Assembly (NCBI GenBank): GCA_002335055.1
Contig: DDCH01000009.1
Span: 105,407-159,248 of the forward strand
Direction of reading: 5' to 3'
Source: Sulfurimonas sp. UBA2011
Lineage (GTDB): Bacteria; Campylobacterota; Campylobacteria; Campylobacterales; Sulfurimonadaceae
DNA: 53,842 nucleotides
Program-made: the position numbers and the translations under genes
In this document: positions 1 to 8,156 of the stretch, piece by piece
Layout: each line of letters begins with the position of its first letter
Numbering within the stretch: position 1 is the stretch's first letter
The notes under the pieces: generated by a model
Told to the model about the DNA's origin: nothing
The model's input: the letters and a program-made list of their open reading frames with translations, nothing else
Databases searched by the model: none

Positions 1-54
1 TTGTAACTCTTCTTGAGTTTCCTCGTTTTCTATTCGTGATTCGTTGTTTGACAT
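1..54 (-). CDS. N-terminal fragment of an unidentified protein (runs off the window)
   Basis: An ATG on the minus strand at 54 opens a frame to the window edge: 18 codons beginning MSNNESRIENEETQEE, very acidic and polar, with no signal peptide or recognisable motif. It lies 11 bases downstream of the hydrogenase maturation protease gene on the same strand, so it is probably the next gene of that operon. Too little is present to name a function. Confidence 0.5.
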   Translation of the reverse strand, partial: MSNNESRIENEETQEELQ

Positions 55-65
55 GTGTTACTCCC

Positions 66-611
66 TTATGACTTAGTTAAAAGCATAACCCCTGAAGGGT
101 CTTGAGCTTTATTTATTATATCAGTTAATGTCGTTGTTTTTACTCGTTTTGTTGCATCTATCCCTTGTTTTTTCAAATATTGTAAAACAACAGAAATATA
201 CCCTTCAAATGCATCTATTAATTCTTGACTTAATCCAAATGCAAATGTTACACTTGATGGAATTATTCCAATAACAATAGATTCTGGAATTTCTTTACCT
301 TGGAGTTCCATCATATCCATGCATTGTAGGATACCAATTTCATGAGCCCCTCCGTTATTAAGACCATACCCTGAAATTTCTTTTGCAGGTATAGCATAAA
401 TAGAAGCAGGGGTATCATTCAGCTGTAGACAATCCAAAACGATTATATGAGAGTTTTCCTCAAGTACATTATATAAATGTATTCCCTCTACACCACCATT
501 AATAATTTCTACTTCTTCTGAGAATGTATAGTTTTGATGAAGATATGTGGCTGCATAAACACCAAGCCCATCATCTTTTTGTAAAATATTTCCAATACCT
601 ATTATTACCAT
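66..611 (-). CDS. hydD: Hydrogenase maturation protease, HyaD/HybD family (peptidase M52)
   Basis: Likely the endopeptidase that removes the C-terminal tail of the [NiFe]-hydrogenase large subunit after nickel insertion, acting in the cytoplasm. The N-terminus GIGNILQKDDGLGV is the family signature; the later LDCLQ (Asp) and GAHEIG (His) segments match the other nickel-sensing ligands of HybD-type proteases. In most relatives the first ligand is Glu (DEGxG); here the matching position is Asp (KDDGLG), a conservative change. At 181 residues it is slightly long, with about 30 extra C-terminal residues beyond the usual fold. A weak CTGGAAAT ribosome site precedes the ATG. The following gene starts 11 bases downstream on the same strand, so a hydrogenase operon probably continues beyond the left edge. 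The family is clear; the exact hydrogenase substrate is inferred. Confidence 0.88.
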   Translation of the reverse strand: MVIIGIGNILQKDDGLGVYAATYLHQNYTFSEEVEIINGGVEGIHLYNVLEENSHIIVLDCLQLNDTPASIYAIPAKEISGYGLNNGGAHEIGILQCMDMMELQGKEIPESIVIGIIPSSVTFAFGLSQELIDAFEGYISVVLQYLKKQGIDATKRVKTTTLTDIINKAQDPSGVMLLTKS

Positions 612-640
612 TAATTTCCAGTTTATATGCTTTTTATTAT

Positions 641-680
641 TATAGCAAAAATTAAATAATTATAGCAAGAATTAAATAAT
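641..680. repeat. Short tandem repeat, two 20-base units
   Basis: Two adjacent 20-base units (641-660 and 661-680), tatagcaaaaattaaataat and the same with one A-to-G change. They sit in the intergenic region between the divergent hydrogenase protease and ribF genes, about 30 bases upstream of the protease start. Function unknown; probably replication slippage in an AT-rich spacer, possibly affecting the protease promoter. Confidence 0.8.
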
Positions 681-800
681 CTTATATAACTTACATATAA
701 AAAGCCATGTTCTCCCCTAATAATTGTTTTGTACAAAGCTTAAATTATAATGATATTTACTCAAATATTGTAACACTTTTAACACACTACAACATTCAGG

Positions 801-806
801 TATAAT
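801..806 (+). promoter_or_regulatory. -10 box of ribF, very close to the start codon
   Basis: A perfect TATAAT preceded by GG at 799-800. It ends only 7 bases before the ribF ATG and no Shine-Dalgarno sequence lies between. If this is the active -10 box, transcription would start at or next to the A of ATG, giving a leaderless mRNA. Confidence 0.6.
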
Positions 807-813
807 TTCTTTA

Positions 814-1635
814 ATGAAAAATATTAAAGCAATTGCAATTGGTGGGTTTGATGGGATGCACATCGGTCATCAAGCACTTTTTAATGAACTCAAAGATTCT
901 GGTGCTATTGTCGTGATAGAAACAGGGTATGCAAACATGACTCCTGCTACTCATAGAGAGAAGTTTACTGAGTATCCTGTATTTTACCTCGAACTTGATG
1001 ATATCCGTCACCTTGATGGTATAGAATTTGTGGATTTTTTACAAGGAAATTTCACAGATCTAGAGAAGATAGTTGTTGGTTATGACTTCCACTTTGGTAA
1101 GAATAGACGCTACTCTTATGCAGACCTAAAGGATATGTTTGAAGGTGAGGTTGTTATTGTAAATGAGGTAAAGCATAAAGATATCTCTGTGCACTCTCAT
1201 AAGATACGAGAACAACTTCGTAGTGGTGACCTAAAAACTGCAAATGAGTTTTTAGGCCATAACTATACTATCGAAGGTAAGTTAGTAAAAGGTCAAGGTA
1301 TCGGTAAAAAAGAGTTAGTAGCAACTATAAACATAGAAGCTAAAGAGTTTTTAGTACCTAAAGAGGGTGTTTATACTACTTTAACTCGCATAGATGATGA
1401 AGAACACTTTCATCCTAGTGTAAGCTTTGTAGGGCATAGAGAAACTACAGATGGTAGTTTTGCTATAGAGTCACACATACTTGATGGTGAAGTGCTCTGT
1501 ACAGTAAAAGCAGATATACGATTTGTATCATATATAAGAGAAAATGAAAAATTTGACTCAATAGAGTCTTTAAAAAAAGCTATAAAATCAGACATAGCAA
1601 AAGCAAGTAAAGAGCTAAAGTTTTTACAACTATAA
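814..1635 (+). CDS. ribF: Bifunctional riboflavin kinase / FAD synthetase
   Basis: Makes FMN from riboflavin and then FAD from FMN in the cytoplasm. The N-terminal adenylyltransferase domain (about residues 1-150) shows GGFDGMHIGHQALF, the nucleotidyltransferase HxGH-type signature. The C-terminal flavokinase domain (about 155-270) carries a GQGIGKKELVATINI segment corresponding to the family's G-x(n)-T-x-N motif. Length 273 suits the short Campylobacterota form. It is followed 10 bases later by truD, probably co-transcribed. The start codon lies directly after a -10 box without a ribosome site (see 801-806). Identification is strong. Confidence 0.93.
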   Translation: MKNIKAIAIGGFDGMHIGHQALFNELKDSGAIVVIETGYANMTPATHREKFTEYPVFYLELDDIRHLDGIEFVDFLQGNFTDLEKIVVGYDFHFGKNRRYSYADLKDMFEGEVVIVNEVKHKDISVHSHKIREQLRSGDLKTANEFLGHNYTIEGKLVKGQGIGKKELVATINIEAKEFLVPKEGVYTTLTRIDDEEHFHPSVSFVGHRETTDGSFAIESHILDGEVLCTVKADIRFVSYIRENEKFDSIESLKKAIKSDIAKASKELKFLQL

Positions 1636-1645
1636 AGGGCAGTTA

Positions 1646-2671
1646 ATGCAAAGAATATACTTAGACGAAAAAGAACCAATCCATTTTAAATTTGAACAGA
1701 ACCAAGAAGACTTTGTTGTTGATGAGATAGGTTTAGACTGGAAGGGAAGTGGTAACTTTTCTATCTATCATATAAAAAAAGTAGAGATTACTACATGGGA
1801 CATGATAGCTGCGTTTGCAGAGTTTCTTAATATAAACGCAGAGAAGATAGGTTATGCAGGACTTAAAGATAAGCATGCAACTACTACTCAGTATATAAGT
1901 ATAGAAGCAAAATATGAGAGAGAGTTAAAGAAGTTTAAACATCCTCAGATAAAAATACTTAGTGGTACGAGACATTCACAGTCTATTCGTATGGGTGATT
2001 TAGTGGGAAATCGTTTTAGTATAAACCTTTTTGAAGTGACTCAAATTCAAGCAGGTCAGATAGAAAAACTAGCACGTAAAAGTGAAAAACTTGGACTTCC
2101 AAACTACTTTGGTTATCAGCGTTTTGGTCGTGATGGTGACTCTATAGAACAAGCTGAGAAGATGATAGAGGGTGACTTACACATAGAAGATTCAAAACTC
2201 AAGAGGTTTTTGATTTCTATTTATCAAAGTGTCCGTTTTAACGACTGGTTAGCAGAACGTGTTCAGATGAGTCGTAATGAAAATAACAATAAGTTTATGC
2301 TTTTAGAGGGCGATTTATATCAAGACTCTAAAGGTAAACTATTTACTCCCAAAACACCACAACAAAAAGATTTTGAGAAGAAAAAAGTAGTGCCTACTGG
2401 ACTGCTTTGTGGTCGTGGTGTTTACCGTTCTACTGCAAAAGCTGCTGAGATAGAAGCAAAGTATGATGATGGTTTTCTTTATGACAAAGGATTACGTCGT
2501 GCTGCTATAATCTTTCCAAAAGATGTAGAGATGAAGTATACAGATGGTTTTGACAAAATGCACATTGCATTTACACTACCAAAAGGTTCTTATGCAACAG
2601 TGTTTTTAGAAAATATAGCGAGTAAAGAGTTTAAAGCTAAAAAGGTTAAGAAACCACAAGCTAAGAGATAG
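1646..2671 (+). CDS. truD: tRNA pseudouridine(13) synthase TruD
   Basis: Converts U13 of tRNA(Glu) to pseudouridine. The TruD hallmark GYAGLKDKHATTTQYIS, containing the catalytic Asp of the GxKDKxA motif, lies near residue 70-86, and the NYFGYQRFGRDGDS motif near 155 is also family-specific. Length 341 is normal. It starts 10 bases after ribF and ends 3 bases before the stop of the convergent CDF transporter, so the pair ribF-truD forms a compact transcription unit. Confidence 0.95.
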   Translation: MQRIYLDEKEPIHFKFEQNQEDFVVDEIGLDWKGSGNFSIYHIKKVEITTWDMIAAFAEFLNINAEKIGYAGLKDKHATTTQYISIEAKYERELKKFKHPQIKILSGTRHSQSIRMGDLVGNRFSINLFEVTQIQAGQIEKLARKSEKLGLPNYFGYQRFGRDGDSIEQAEKMIEGDLHIEDSKLKRFLISIYQSVRFNDWLAERVQMSRNENNNKFMLLEGDLYQDSKGKLFTPKTPQQKDFEKKKVVPTGLLCGRGVYRSTAKAAEIEAKYDDGFLYDKGLRRAAIIFPKDVEMKYTDGFDKMHIAFTLPKGSYATVFLENIASKEFKAKKVKKPQAKR

Positions 2672-2674
2672 TTT

Positions 2675-3568
2675 TTACCACTCTTCTCTTTCTCCATTTA
2701 ACTCCGAGTCATCGTAAGGGTCCATGTGCATAAGTACATGAGACTTCTTATCCCCAAAATAATTTTTAATTTTATCCTCAACTTTATCCGATACTAAATG
2801 TGCATCATACAAAGAGATACTGACATTAAAAACGGCATGTACAGAAACAAATACATGAGAAGCAGATTCTCTAGTCTGGAGATTATGATAAGTCTGTATA
2901 TTTGGTTCCGTGTCTAAAATTTCTTTTATAGCATTTATATCTTTTTCTGGCAGGGCCGCGTCAAGAAGCATTAAAACTCCTTCTTTGATGAGGGGTATAG
3001 CTGAGTAAATCATATACAAAGAGATAGCGATACCTAAAATAGGGTCTATAAGTTGTTCCCCTGTGTATGAGATAGCTGCTAGTGTAAATAAAACTGCACC
3101 ATTGGAAAAAAGGTCGGTCTCGTAGTGCAGGGCATCTGAACGGATTACAAGGTTGTTTGTCTTTTTGGAAACATAACGCAAAAACAGTACTAAAAACGCA
3201 GTAATAACAAAAGATAGAATCATAACTATAATACTCTCATTCATAAATGCCAGTTCTTTAGGGTGTACCATTTTTAGTAGGGCATTATAGAGGATAAAAA
3301 GAGCCGAAAAGAGTATTACTGCACCTTCTATAACCGCTGCTAGTGGTTCTATCTTAGAGCGTCCAAACTGGAACTGACTATCAGGATTTTTTTCACTGTT
3401 ATGTAGAGCAAAATAGTTAAAAAGAGAGACTAAAAGGTCTAGCATTGAATCAATTGCAGAAGCGAGTATAGCGATACTTCCACTAAAAATTGCTACACTC
3501 ATTTTTAGTAAAACTAGAACTCCTGCGACAGATGTTGAGACAAGTGTTGCTTTTTTCTCTAAGCGCAT
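2675..3568 (-). CDS. Cation diffusion facilitator (CDF) divalent metal exporter
   Basis: A 297-residue inner-membrane transporter of the CDF family, expected to export Zn2+, Fe2+ or similar cations by proton antiport. About six hydrophobic segments are visible in residues 8-205. The metal site is shown by the paired acids in TM2 (ASAIDSMLDLL) and the HxxxD in TM5 (DALHYETDLFSN). The last 90 residues form the cytoplasmic domain and end in a charged tail. A good AAGGAA ribosome site precedes the ATG. The gene is convergent with truD and divergent from cmoB. Which metal it carries cannot be told from sequence. Confidence 0.9.
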   Translation of the reverse strand: MRLEKKATLVSTSVAGVLVLLKMSVAIFSGSIAILASAIDSMLDLLVSLFNYFALHNSEKNPDSQFQFGRSKIEPLAAVIEGAVILFSALFILYNALLKMVHPKELAFMNESIIVMILSFVITAFLVLFLRYVSKKTNNLVIRSDALHYETDLFSNGAVLFTLAAISYTGEQLIDPILGIAISLYMIYSAIPLIKEGVLMLLDAALPEKDINAIKEILDTEPNIQTYHNLQTRESASHVFVSVHAVFNVSISLYDAHLVSDKVEDKIKNYFGDKKSHVLMHMDPYDDSELNGEREEW

Positions 3569-3639
3569 AAAAATATTCCTTGGTTAATTTAGATACAATT
3601 ATAGTAAAATAAATATACTATAGTGATTAAGTGATTAAA

Positions 3640-4533
3640 ATGGATTTAGAAAAATTAAGACTAGAAAGACAAAAGTGGATGACTTGGAAAAACATAGCAC
3701 CACTACGTGCAATTATAGACAATTTAGAAGAAGTAGAAGCTACAGTTACTTTTGGTGATGTAGTTAAAATAGATGTTGACTTAGATGATGATAAATTACT
3801 TCTTGATGCAAAAGCTCTTATGCCATGGCGCAAGGGCCCATTTGAAATAGGAAGTACATTCATAGATACTGAGTGGCAAAGTAATATTAAATACAATCTG
3901 CTTCGTCCCCATTTTGATTTAAAAAATAAGCGTGTAGCCGATATAGGTTGTAACAATGGTTATTATATGTTCAAGATGCTTGAGAATGAACCAAAGTCTA
4001 TTGTAGGTTTTGACCCTTCACCTCTATATAAGACCCAGTTTGATTTTATAAACCATTTTGTCAAGAGTGATATTGTTTACGAACTTTTAGGTGTAGAACA
4101 TGTTGAGTTTTATGAAGAGAAGTTTGATACTATCTTCTGTTTAGGTGTTTTATATCACAGAAGTGATCCTGTAGCGATGCTAAAGCAACTTTATAAGGGT
4201 CTGGATAAACAGGGGGAAGTGATTTTAGATACTTTTTATATAGAAGGGGAGAGTGAGATGTGTTTATGTCCTGCGTCTTCTTACTCTAAAATACCAAATA
4301 TCTACTTTGTTCCAACTATACCTGCTCTTAAAAACTGGTGTTTACGTGCTGGGTTTGAGAGTTTTGAAGTATTAGAAACTAGTATAACAGAGCCAAATGA
4401 GCAGAGAAAGACTGAGTGGATAGAGGGACAATCTTTGGAAGACTTCCTTGATCCAAATGATAGCTCTAAAACAGTAGAAGGATACCCTGCTCCTGCAAGA
4501 GTCTATGTACGATTAATAAAGGACAAAAGATAA
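3640..4533 (+). CDS. cmoB: tRNA U34 carboxymethyltransferase CmoB
   Basis: Transfers a carboxymethyl group from carboxy-SAM to 5-hydroxyuridine at tRNA wobble position 34, giving cmo5U. The SAM-binding motif VADIGCNNGYYMFKML is centred near residue 107, and the N-terminal KWMTWKNIAPLRA region and C-terminal EWIEGQSLEDFLDP are typical of CmoB. I choose the ATG at 3640; an in-frame GTG at 3631 would add three residues. Two tandem copies of agtgatta (3622-3637) immediately precede the start and no clear Shine-Dalgarno is present. A TATACT box at 3614-3619 could be the -10. The next gene's ATG overlaps the TAA by one base. Confidence 0.93.
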   Translation: MDLEKLRLERQKWMTWKNIAPLRAIIDNLEEVEATVTFGDVVKIDVDLDDDKLLLDAKALMPWRKGPFEIGSTFIDTEWQSNIKYNLLRPHFDLKNKRVADIGCNNGYYMFKMLENEPKSIVGFDPSPLYKTQFDFINHFVKSDIVYELLGVEHVEFYEEKFDTIFCLGVLYHRSDPVAMLKQLYKGLDKQGEVILDTFYIEGESEMCLCPASSYSKIPNIYFVPTIPALKNWCLRAGFESFEVLETSITEPNEQRKTEWIEGQSLEDFLDPNDSSKTVEGYPAPARVYVRLIKDKR

Positions 4534-4876
4534 TGGCTAATGAAGAAGAATTAGAGGAAGAATTACAAATTGATTATGATAAAAATGAAAATGAAGTTAT
4601 GCTTAGCACACACGAGCAGGTTAATAATGACTTGTGTGGTGAAGTTCTAGTACTTGTCAGTTTCTCTCTCCCGTAAAGTTTCATGATGAAGTGAAATTTA
4701 TTGCAAGGGTTCGTCACAAAGAGGGCCGAAAGCGAAATATTAATGTTGAAGGATATGTCTTAGATATCAAAGTATTTGAGGGTGAGTTTAAAACTGTGGT
4801 TACAGAATGCCATGTTTTAAAACTTCACGTACTTGATGAAAATGGTAATAACCTAGAAAATGGATCTATCTCTTAG
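4533..4876 (+). pseudogene. PaaI-like hotdog thioesterase, broken by an internal deletion
   Basis: A start codon overlapping the cmoB stop opens a frame of 47 codons (MANEEELEEELQ... to a TAA near 4674). Its N-terminus looks like a hotdog thioesterase, with MLSTHEQVNNDLCGEV. A second frame, shifted relative to the first, then encodes the family's C-terminal half from QFLSPVKFHDEVKF (starting about 4658) through KLHVLDENGNN to the stop at 4876. The central part of the fold, including the helix and usual catalytic HGG region, is missing. I infer a deletion of roughly 40-50 codons with frame change, joined near 4652-4660. The end overlaps the convergent methyltransferase by 11 bases. Family placement is inferred from the two ends. 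Confidence 0.75.
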
Positions 4877-5462
4877 CACAAAGTAAAAACACTCCAAAGT
4901 CTCTTTGGGGTTTGTTGATAGTAGCGATATTATCAAGTGTAACATCTTTAAATCCACACTTTTTTACAATCTCACAGAGTTCTTCTTTTTTAAATCCAAA
5001 ATGGTACACACCAGTATTGTCCGAGTGAAAACTTCCATCTTCTTTTTCTAAATCAGCGATTGCGATAAAACCGTCTGTATGAAGGTTTTTGTAGATACTA
5101 GTAAAAAATGCTTCTAAATCTTCTACATGGTGCAGCGTCATTGAACTAATAATTCCATCAAAAATATCATTTAAAGGCTCTTTGACAATATCTTGCTCTA
5201 TAGCTTCAATAGAAAGTTCTGGAGTGTTTTTCTCACGAAGTTTTTTTAACATACTTGGCGACATGTCTACACCAAAGACTTTTTTCACATCTTTGGCTAT
5301 AAGAAAGCCTAAAAGACCCGTTCCAACACCAAAATCCATTATGCTCATATCTTTGTTTAAATCAAAGTTCTTTTTAATAGCCTCTGCAATACTAAGTGGA
5401 GTACTTCTTTTTGTAGTATCTTTATCCCAGTCTTGTGCTTTATCTGCAAAATAGTCTGACAT
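4866..5462 (-). CDS. Class I SAM-dependent methyltransferase
   Basis: A 198-residue cytoplasmic methyltransferase. Motif I is IMDFGVGTGLLGFLIA near residue 41, followed by VFGVDMSPSMLKKL (motif II Asp), the acidic AIEQD segment and the SSMTLHHVEDLEAF post-motif. The C-terminal strand pair FKDVTLDNIATINKP is typical of UbiE/COQ5-like small-molecule methyltransferases. Substrate unknown. Its ATG follows directly on the stop codon of the upstream metallo-hydrolase gene, so both are made from one transcript. Confidence 0.85.
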   Translation of the reverse strand: MSDYFADKAQDWDKDTTKRSTPLSIAEAIKKNFDLNKDMSIMDFGVGTGLLGFLIAKDVKKVFGVDMSPSMLKKLREKNTPELSIEAIEQDIVKEPLNDIFDGIISSMTLHHVEDLEAFFTSIYKNLHTDGFIAIADLEKEDGSFHSDNTGVYHFGFKKEELCEIVKKCGFKDVTLDNIATINKPQRDFGVFLLCAKR

Positions 5463-6056
5463 TTATAAACTTCCAATCCAGTAGTCAACATGTGCTTGTT
5501 CTTCTTTTATAGTTGTTTTTCCACCATGACCAGGGTAAACAGTTTTGTCAAAGTCTAGTAGTTTAAACTTCTCTAATGATGCTTTCATATCAGCAGGATT
5601 TGACATAGGAAAGTCAGATCTTCCAATACTTCTTTTAAAGATAAAGTCACCACTGAACATAGCATCACCTATCTCTATGGTTGAACACCCTGGGCAGTGA
5701 CCCGGGAAATGACGAAATTTTACTTTTATACCATCAAAGTCTAACTCCTCATCGCCTTTGATAATTACATCGGGAAATGAGGGTGGTAAATCTGGCATCC
5801 ATGAACTATCAGTTAGAAAGGGAACATCGCCCTCTGGAGTATAAAGGTCTATGCCATACTCTTCTTGAACTTGAGTATTTGACCAGACATGATCAAAGTG
5901 ACCGTGAGTGTTTAAAATAGCGATAGGATTTGTAACATTACATTTTATCCACTCTAAAGAATTTACACCAGGGTCAATGATAAAATCTTTACCCTCAAGA
6001 CTCACAATGTAGCAGTTTGTCTGATAGACTCCCATAGCTTGTACTTTTACTCTCAT
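5463..6056 (-). CDS. MBL-fold metallo-hydrolase, glyoxalase II-like
   Basis: A 197-residue metallo-beta-lactamase fold hydrolase of the hydroxyacylglutathione hydrolase (GloB/YcbL) type. The dinuclear zinc ligands are all present: THGHFDH near 50-56, FPGHCPGC (His) near 118, MFSGDF (bridging Asp) near 134 and YPGHGG (His) near 178. Expected to hydrolyse a thioester such as lactoylglutathione or a related substrate; the true substrate is not evident. The minus-strand promoter probably includes a TATAAT at about 6084-6079. The gene is the first of a two-gene unit with the downstream methyltransferase. Confidence 0.88.
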   Translation of the reverse strand: MRVKVQAMGVYQTNCYIVSLEGKDFIIDPGVNSLEWIKCNVTNPIAILNTHGHFDHVWSNTQVQEEYGIDLYTPEGDVPFLTDSSWMPDLPPSFPDVIIKGDEELDFDGIKVKFRHFPGHCPGCSTIEIGDAMFSGDFIFKRSIGRSDFPMSNPADMKASLEKFKLLDFDKTVYPGHGGKTTIKEEQAHVDYWIGSL

Positions 6057-6090
6057 ATTTATCTCTTTTTTATACGAATTATAGCATTAT

Positions 6091-6912
6091 ATGACTATGA
6101 ATTATTTTAAGACCTTAGAAACCATTTTACTAACAAAGAGCCCTTTAGAAAAGATAGAACTGTTTAATAATTTTTATCAAATGTATAAAAATAATGAGCT
6201 TGTGTTTGAAGAGTGTAGCCCCGCAATAGAGTTAAAAGAACCTTCGTATTTTCCCTTTTGTACCTCAGTACCTCCCCAAGATGTTCCAAAGCGTAAGAAT
6301 CTTACAGCAGTAGATGGACAGATAAATCTTATTCATGCCGTAGCCCACATAGAGTACTCAGCTATAGACTTGGCTCTTGATAGTGCATATAGGTTTAGTG
6401 GTTTGCCAAGAGCTTATTATGATGACTGGTTATCAGTAGCAAGTGATGAGATTCGCCATTTTATGATGTTAGAAAAATTACTCCAAGACTTAGGTTCAAC
6501 TTACGGTACTGTTATTGTGCATGATGCTCTGTTTGAAGCTGGACAAAAGACTATAAACTTAGTTGAGAGAATGGCAGTAGTCCCGAGATACTTAGAAGCA
6601 AATGGACTTGATGCAACACCTATGATACTCAAAAAACTAAAAAAACTACCTTCTAGTAAGGGTGTAGATAAAATCATTGATGTATTAAGTACTATTTTAG
6701 AGGAAGAAGTAGACCATGTAAAAAAAGGGGATGTGTGGTTTTCTTTTGTATGTGAGAAAGAAGGTCTCTCTACTGATATTTTCTTTGATATCATATCAAA
6801 GTACTATCCCAGAAGTTTTTTACGGCCAAATGACTTGAACATTGAAGCCAGAAAAAAAGCAGGATTTTCTTGTAAAGAGTTAAATTTTATGTCAAAAAAA
6901 GAAGTCTGTTAA
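6091..6912 (+). CDS. DUF455 family ferritin-like protein
   Basis: A 273-residue protein of the DUF455 family. The ferritin-like four-helix region shows repeated acid/His metal-ligand patterns: HAVAHIEYSAIDLALDSAYR near 95, ASDEIRHFMMLEKL near 124, and EEEVDHVKKGDVWF near 208. The pattern suggests a di-iron or di-metal centre; the biological role is unknown, although the family is sometimes compared with tRNA hydroxylase MiaE-type helices. The start may be 6091 or the second ATG at 6097. It is convergent with the small cytochrome that follows. Confidence 0.85.
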   Translation: MTMNYFKTLETILLTKSPLEKIELFNNFYQMYKNNELVFEECSPAIELKEPSYFPFCTSVPPQDVPKRKNLTAVDGQINLIHAVAHIEYSAIDLALDSAYRFSGLPRAYYDDWLSVASDEIRHFMMLEKLLQDLGSTYGTVIVHDALFEAGQKTINLVERMAVVPRYLEANGLDATPMILKKLKKLPSSKGVDKIIDVLSTILEEEVDHVKKGDVWFSFVCEKEGLSTDIFFDIISKYYPRSFLRPNDLNIEARKKAGFSCKELNFMSKKEVC

Positions 6913-6921
6913 ATACAGTAC

Positions 6922-7203
6922 TTATTCTGTTTCTTCAAACTTGTAATATTTATGGTTTAAGTATCTTACTACATCTAAACTTTCATAATCAAACCAACTT
7001 ACATCGTTAGCAAAACGACAAGCATCAACCACTCTTATTAGTTTTTTAAAGCTATCAACCTTCCCTGGTTTAGGAACGAAGTCCATTTCAGTATGGCATG
7101 TCATACAAGAAGCATCATCAAATAACTCTTCTGCTGCTTCATACTGAGCGAACAATGTTATACTTGAAAGTAAACATGAAATGATTAGCGATTTTTTAAA
7201 CAT
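6922..7203 (-). CDS. Small periplasmic monoheme c-type cytochrome
   Basis: A 93-residue secreted protein. The N-terminus MFKKSLIISCLLSSITLFAQ is a signal peptide and residues 33-37 are CMTCH, a single c-type heme attachment site. The C-terminal YESLDVVRYLNHKYYKF looks like the usual terminal helix of a class I cytochrome, but no clear distal Met ligand stands out. A strong AAGGAG ribosome site precedes the ATG. Probably a periplasmic electron carrier; partner unknown. It stands alone between the convergent DUF455 gene and divergent nadE. Confidence 0.85.
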   Translation of the reverse strand: MFKKSLIISCLLSSITLFAQYEAAEELFDDASCMTCHTEMDFVPKPGKVDSFKKLIRVVDACRFANDVSWFDYESLDVVRYLNHKYYKFEETE

Positions 7204-7294
7204 TTTGAACTCCTTAAACTACATAAGAATAAGTTATCTTTATACATATAGTAGTTCTTTTAATCTTAAAGTTTAATTTGTTACGAAACTTAGT

Positions 7295-7300
7295 TATAAT
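7295..7300 (+). promoter_or_regulatory. Probable -10 box of the nadE operon
   Basis: A perfect TATAAT, 38 bases before the nadE ATG, in the AT-rich divergent region between the cytochrome and nadE. As is common in this phylum, there is no obvious -35 element. Confidence 0.5.
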
Positions 7301-7338
7301 AATATTAGTTAATAATTTATAAAGGTTTTATTTTTAAA

Positions 7339-8145
7339 ATGAGTAAATATAGTCAAATAACTGAGTATCTAGAATGTTTTTTAGAAAATGAAGTAAAAAA
7401 AACAGGACTTAGTAAGGTTGTGGTTGGTTTAAGTGGGGGCTTAGATTCGGCAGTAGTCGCTGTATTAGCTGAGGCTGTTTTTAAGGAAGACCTTTTATGT
7501 GTAAAAATGCCATCACAGTACTCATCGCAAAACTCACTTGATGATGCAGACGAGTTGTGTAGAGATTTTTCTCTCAACACAATAACAGCATCCATAGAAC
7601 CAATGCTCAGAGCATATGAAAAATTAAATCCAGAGTTAAACAACTTAAGAAAAGGAAACTTCTCTTCACGTATGAGAATGTCTACTCTTTTTGACATAAG
7701 TGCTAGAAAAGGTGCTTTAGTTTTAGGTACAAGTAATAAGAGCGAATTGATGCTTGGATATGGAACACTCTATGGAGATTTGGCTTCGGCTATAAACCCA
7801 ATAGGAGATCTGTATAAGAGTGAAGTATTTGAACTTGCTGAGTACTTAGGTGTGAGTAAATGTATCATAAAAAAACCTCCTTCAGCAGATTTATGGGATG
7901 GACAGAGTGATGAAGCAGACCTAGGGTATACATATGTAGAGTTAGATGAGGCGATGAAACTTTATGTAGAAGAGAGACTCTCTCGTGAAGAAATAATAAA
8001 AAAAGGTATAAATGAGAAAATGTTAGATATGATAATACAGAAAATCTTTTCTAATCACTTTAAGAGAAAAATGCCTGTTATCGCAAAACTAACATCAAGA
8101 ACATTGAACCATGACTTTAACTATCCAAGAGATATAACTTTATAA
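7339..8145 (+). CDS. nadE: NH3-dependent NAD+ synthetase
   Basis: Amidates deamido-NAD to NAD in the last step of NAD synthesis. The ATP pyrophosphatase P-loop SGGLDS is at residues 32-37, and LVLGTSNKSELMLGYGTLYGD near 130 and KKPPSADLWDGQSDE near 183 are NadE signatures. At 268 residues it lacks the N-terminal glutaminase domain, so it must use ammonia. It is the first gene of a run with the PLP aminotransferase and lpxK. I recall nadE beside lpxK in other Campylobacterota as well. Confidence 0.95.
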   Translation: MSKYSQITEYLECFLENEVKKTGLSKVVVGLSGGLDSAVVAVLAEAVFKEDLLCVKMPSQYSSQNSLDDADELCRDFSLNTITASIEPMLRAYEKLNPELNNLRKGNFSSRMRMSTLFDISARKGALVLGTSNKSELMLGYGTLYGDLASAINPIGDLYKSEVFELAEYLGVSKCIIKKPPSADLWDGQSDEADLGYTYVELDEAMKLYVEERLSREEIIKKGINEKMLDMIIQKIFSNHFKRKMPVIAKLTSRTLNHDFNYPRDITL

Positions 8146-8156
8146 AAGGAAAAAGA

